NCBI GenBank assembly: GCA_003646585.1
Contig: QMLA01000077.1
Span: 1-5,617, forward strand
Length of the DNA: 5,617 nucleotides
From: Deltaproteobacteria bacterium
GTDB taxonomy: Bacteria > Desulfobacterota > B13-G15
Direction: 5' to 3'
The position numbers and the translations under genes are program-made. The notes beneath the pieces are model-generated. The model ran no database searches, had not been told where the DNA came from, and worked only from the letters and a program-made list of their open reading frames with translations. Below are positions 5,510 to 5,617 of this stretch, piece by piece. The stretch's first letter is position 1. Every line of letters starts with the position of its first letter.

Positions 5510-5617
5510 CCCAGCCCTGAAGGAAGGCAAGGGGATCCTCGACCAGATAAACCTCCTTGAAACGCGAGGGGTCAAGGGGGGGAAGCCTTTCGCCCTCGGG
5601 AGGGACGAGGTCCTTGA
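5484..5617 (-). CDS. C-terminal end of an unrecognised protein
   Basis: Only the last 43 codons and a TAG stop (5484-5486) are in the window; the gene continues past the right edge. The tail reads KDLVPPEGERLPPLDPSRFK followed by EVYLVEDPLAFLQGWVDFGG and KIK. One of the other two minus-strand frames hits a stop within this stretch and the other gives an unlikely composition, while this frame has normal acidic/hydrophobic protein character and ends neatly before the hairpin. I do not recognise a family: there are no cysteine motifs, membrane segments or catalytic signatures. It is transcribed in the same direction as the rest, but the hairpin suggests it may belong to a separate upstream unit. 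Confidence 0.65.
   Translation of the reverse strand, partial: KDLVPPEGERLPPLDPSRFKEVYLVEDPLAFLQGWVDFGGKIK

Overview
The window looks like bacterial, GC-rich chromosomal DNA coding almost entirely on the minus strand. AGG is a favoured arginine codon and genes abut or overlap by a few bases. A bacterial-type D-aminoacyl-tRNA deacylase (DTD) and a bacterial EF-G-like GTPase argue against an archaeon. The AmmeMemoRadiSam proteins, a molybdopterin-binding protein and a YqeB/EF2563-family protein suggest an anaerobe, perhaps thermophilic. The phylum cannot be fixed from this window.

Layout, in transcription order (right to left). (1) 5484-5617 holds the last 43 codons of an unrecognised gene. 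(2) 5423-5483 is the only real intergenic gap. It contains a 10-bp hairpin followed by a T-run on the minus strand, and a strong Shine-Dalgarno sequence. A sigma70-like promoter candidate (5481-5509) overlaps the end of the upstream gene. (3) 3329-5422 encodes a 697-aa EF-G-like translational GTPase. (4) 2878-3327 encodes DTD from a TTG start one base after the EF-G-like stop. (5) 1385-2875 encodes a 496-aa fusion of a MEMO1-like domain (AmmeMemoRadiSam protein B) and an AMMECR1 domain (protein A), apparently with an N-terminal signal peptide. (6) 363-1385 encodes a molybdopterin-binding (MoCF-domain) protein ending in a four-cysteine cluster. (7) 1-360 is the first 120 codons of a YqeB/EF2563-family protein of the selenium-dependent molybdenum hydroxylase system.

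Genes 3 to 7 are separated by -1 to 2 bases and are probably one transcription unit with translational coupling. The first two genes concern translation (a GTPase and tRNA proofreading). The last two point to molybdenum cofactor or molybdenum hydroxylase maturation. The MEMO1-AMMECR1 fusion, whose biochemical role is poorly understood, sits between them. The radical SAM partner of the AmmeMemoRadiSam system and the other selenium/molybdenum genes (selD, yqeC, mobA-like, the hydroxylase) are not in the window.

I see no RNA genes, mobile elements, CRISPR arrays or sizeable dispersed repeats. The points most worth checking are the non-consensus G motifs of the EF-G-like protein, the promoter/hairpin/Shine-Dalgarno arrangement upstream of it, the two competing starts of the MEMO1-AMMECR1 fusion (exported versus cytoplasmic), and a perfect 13-bp inverted repeat inside that gene.
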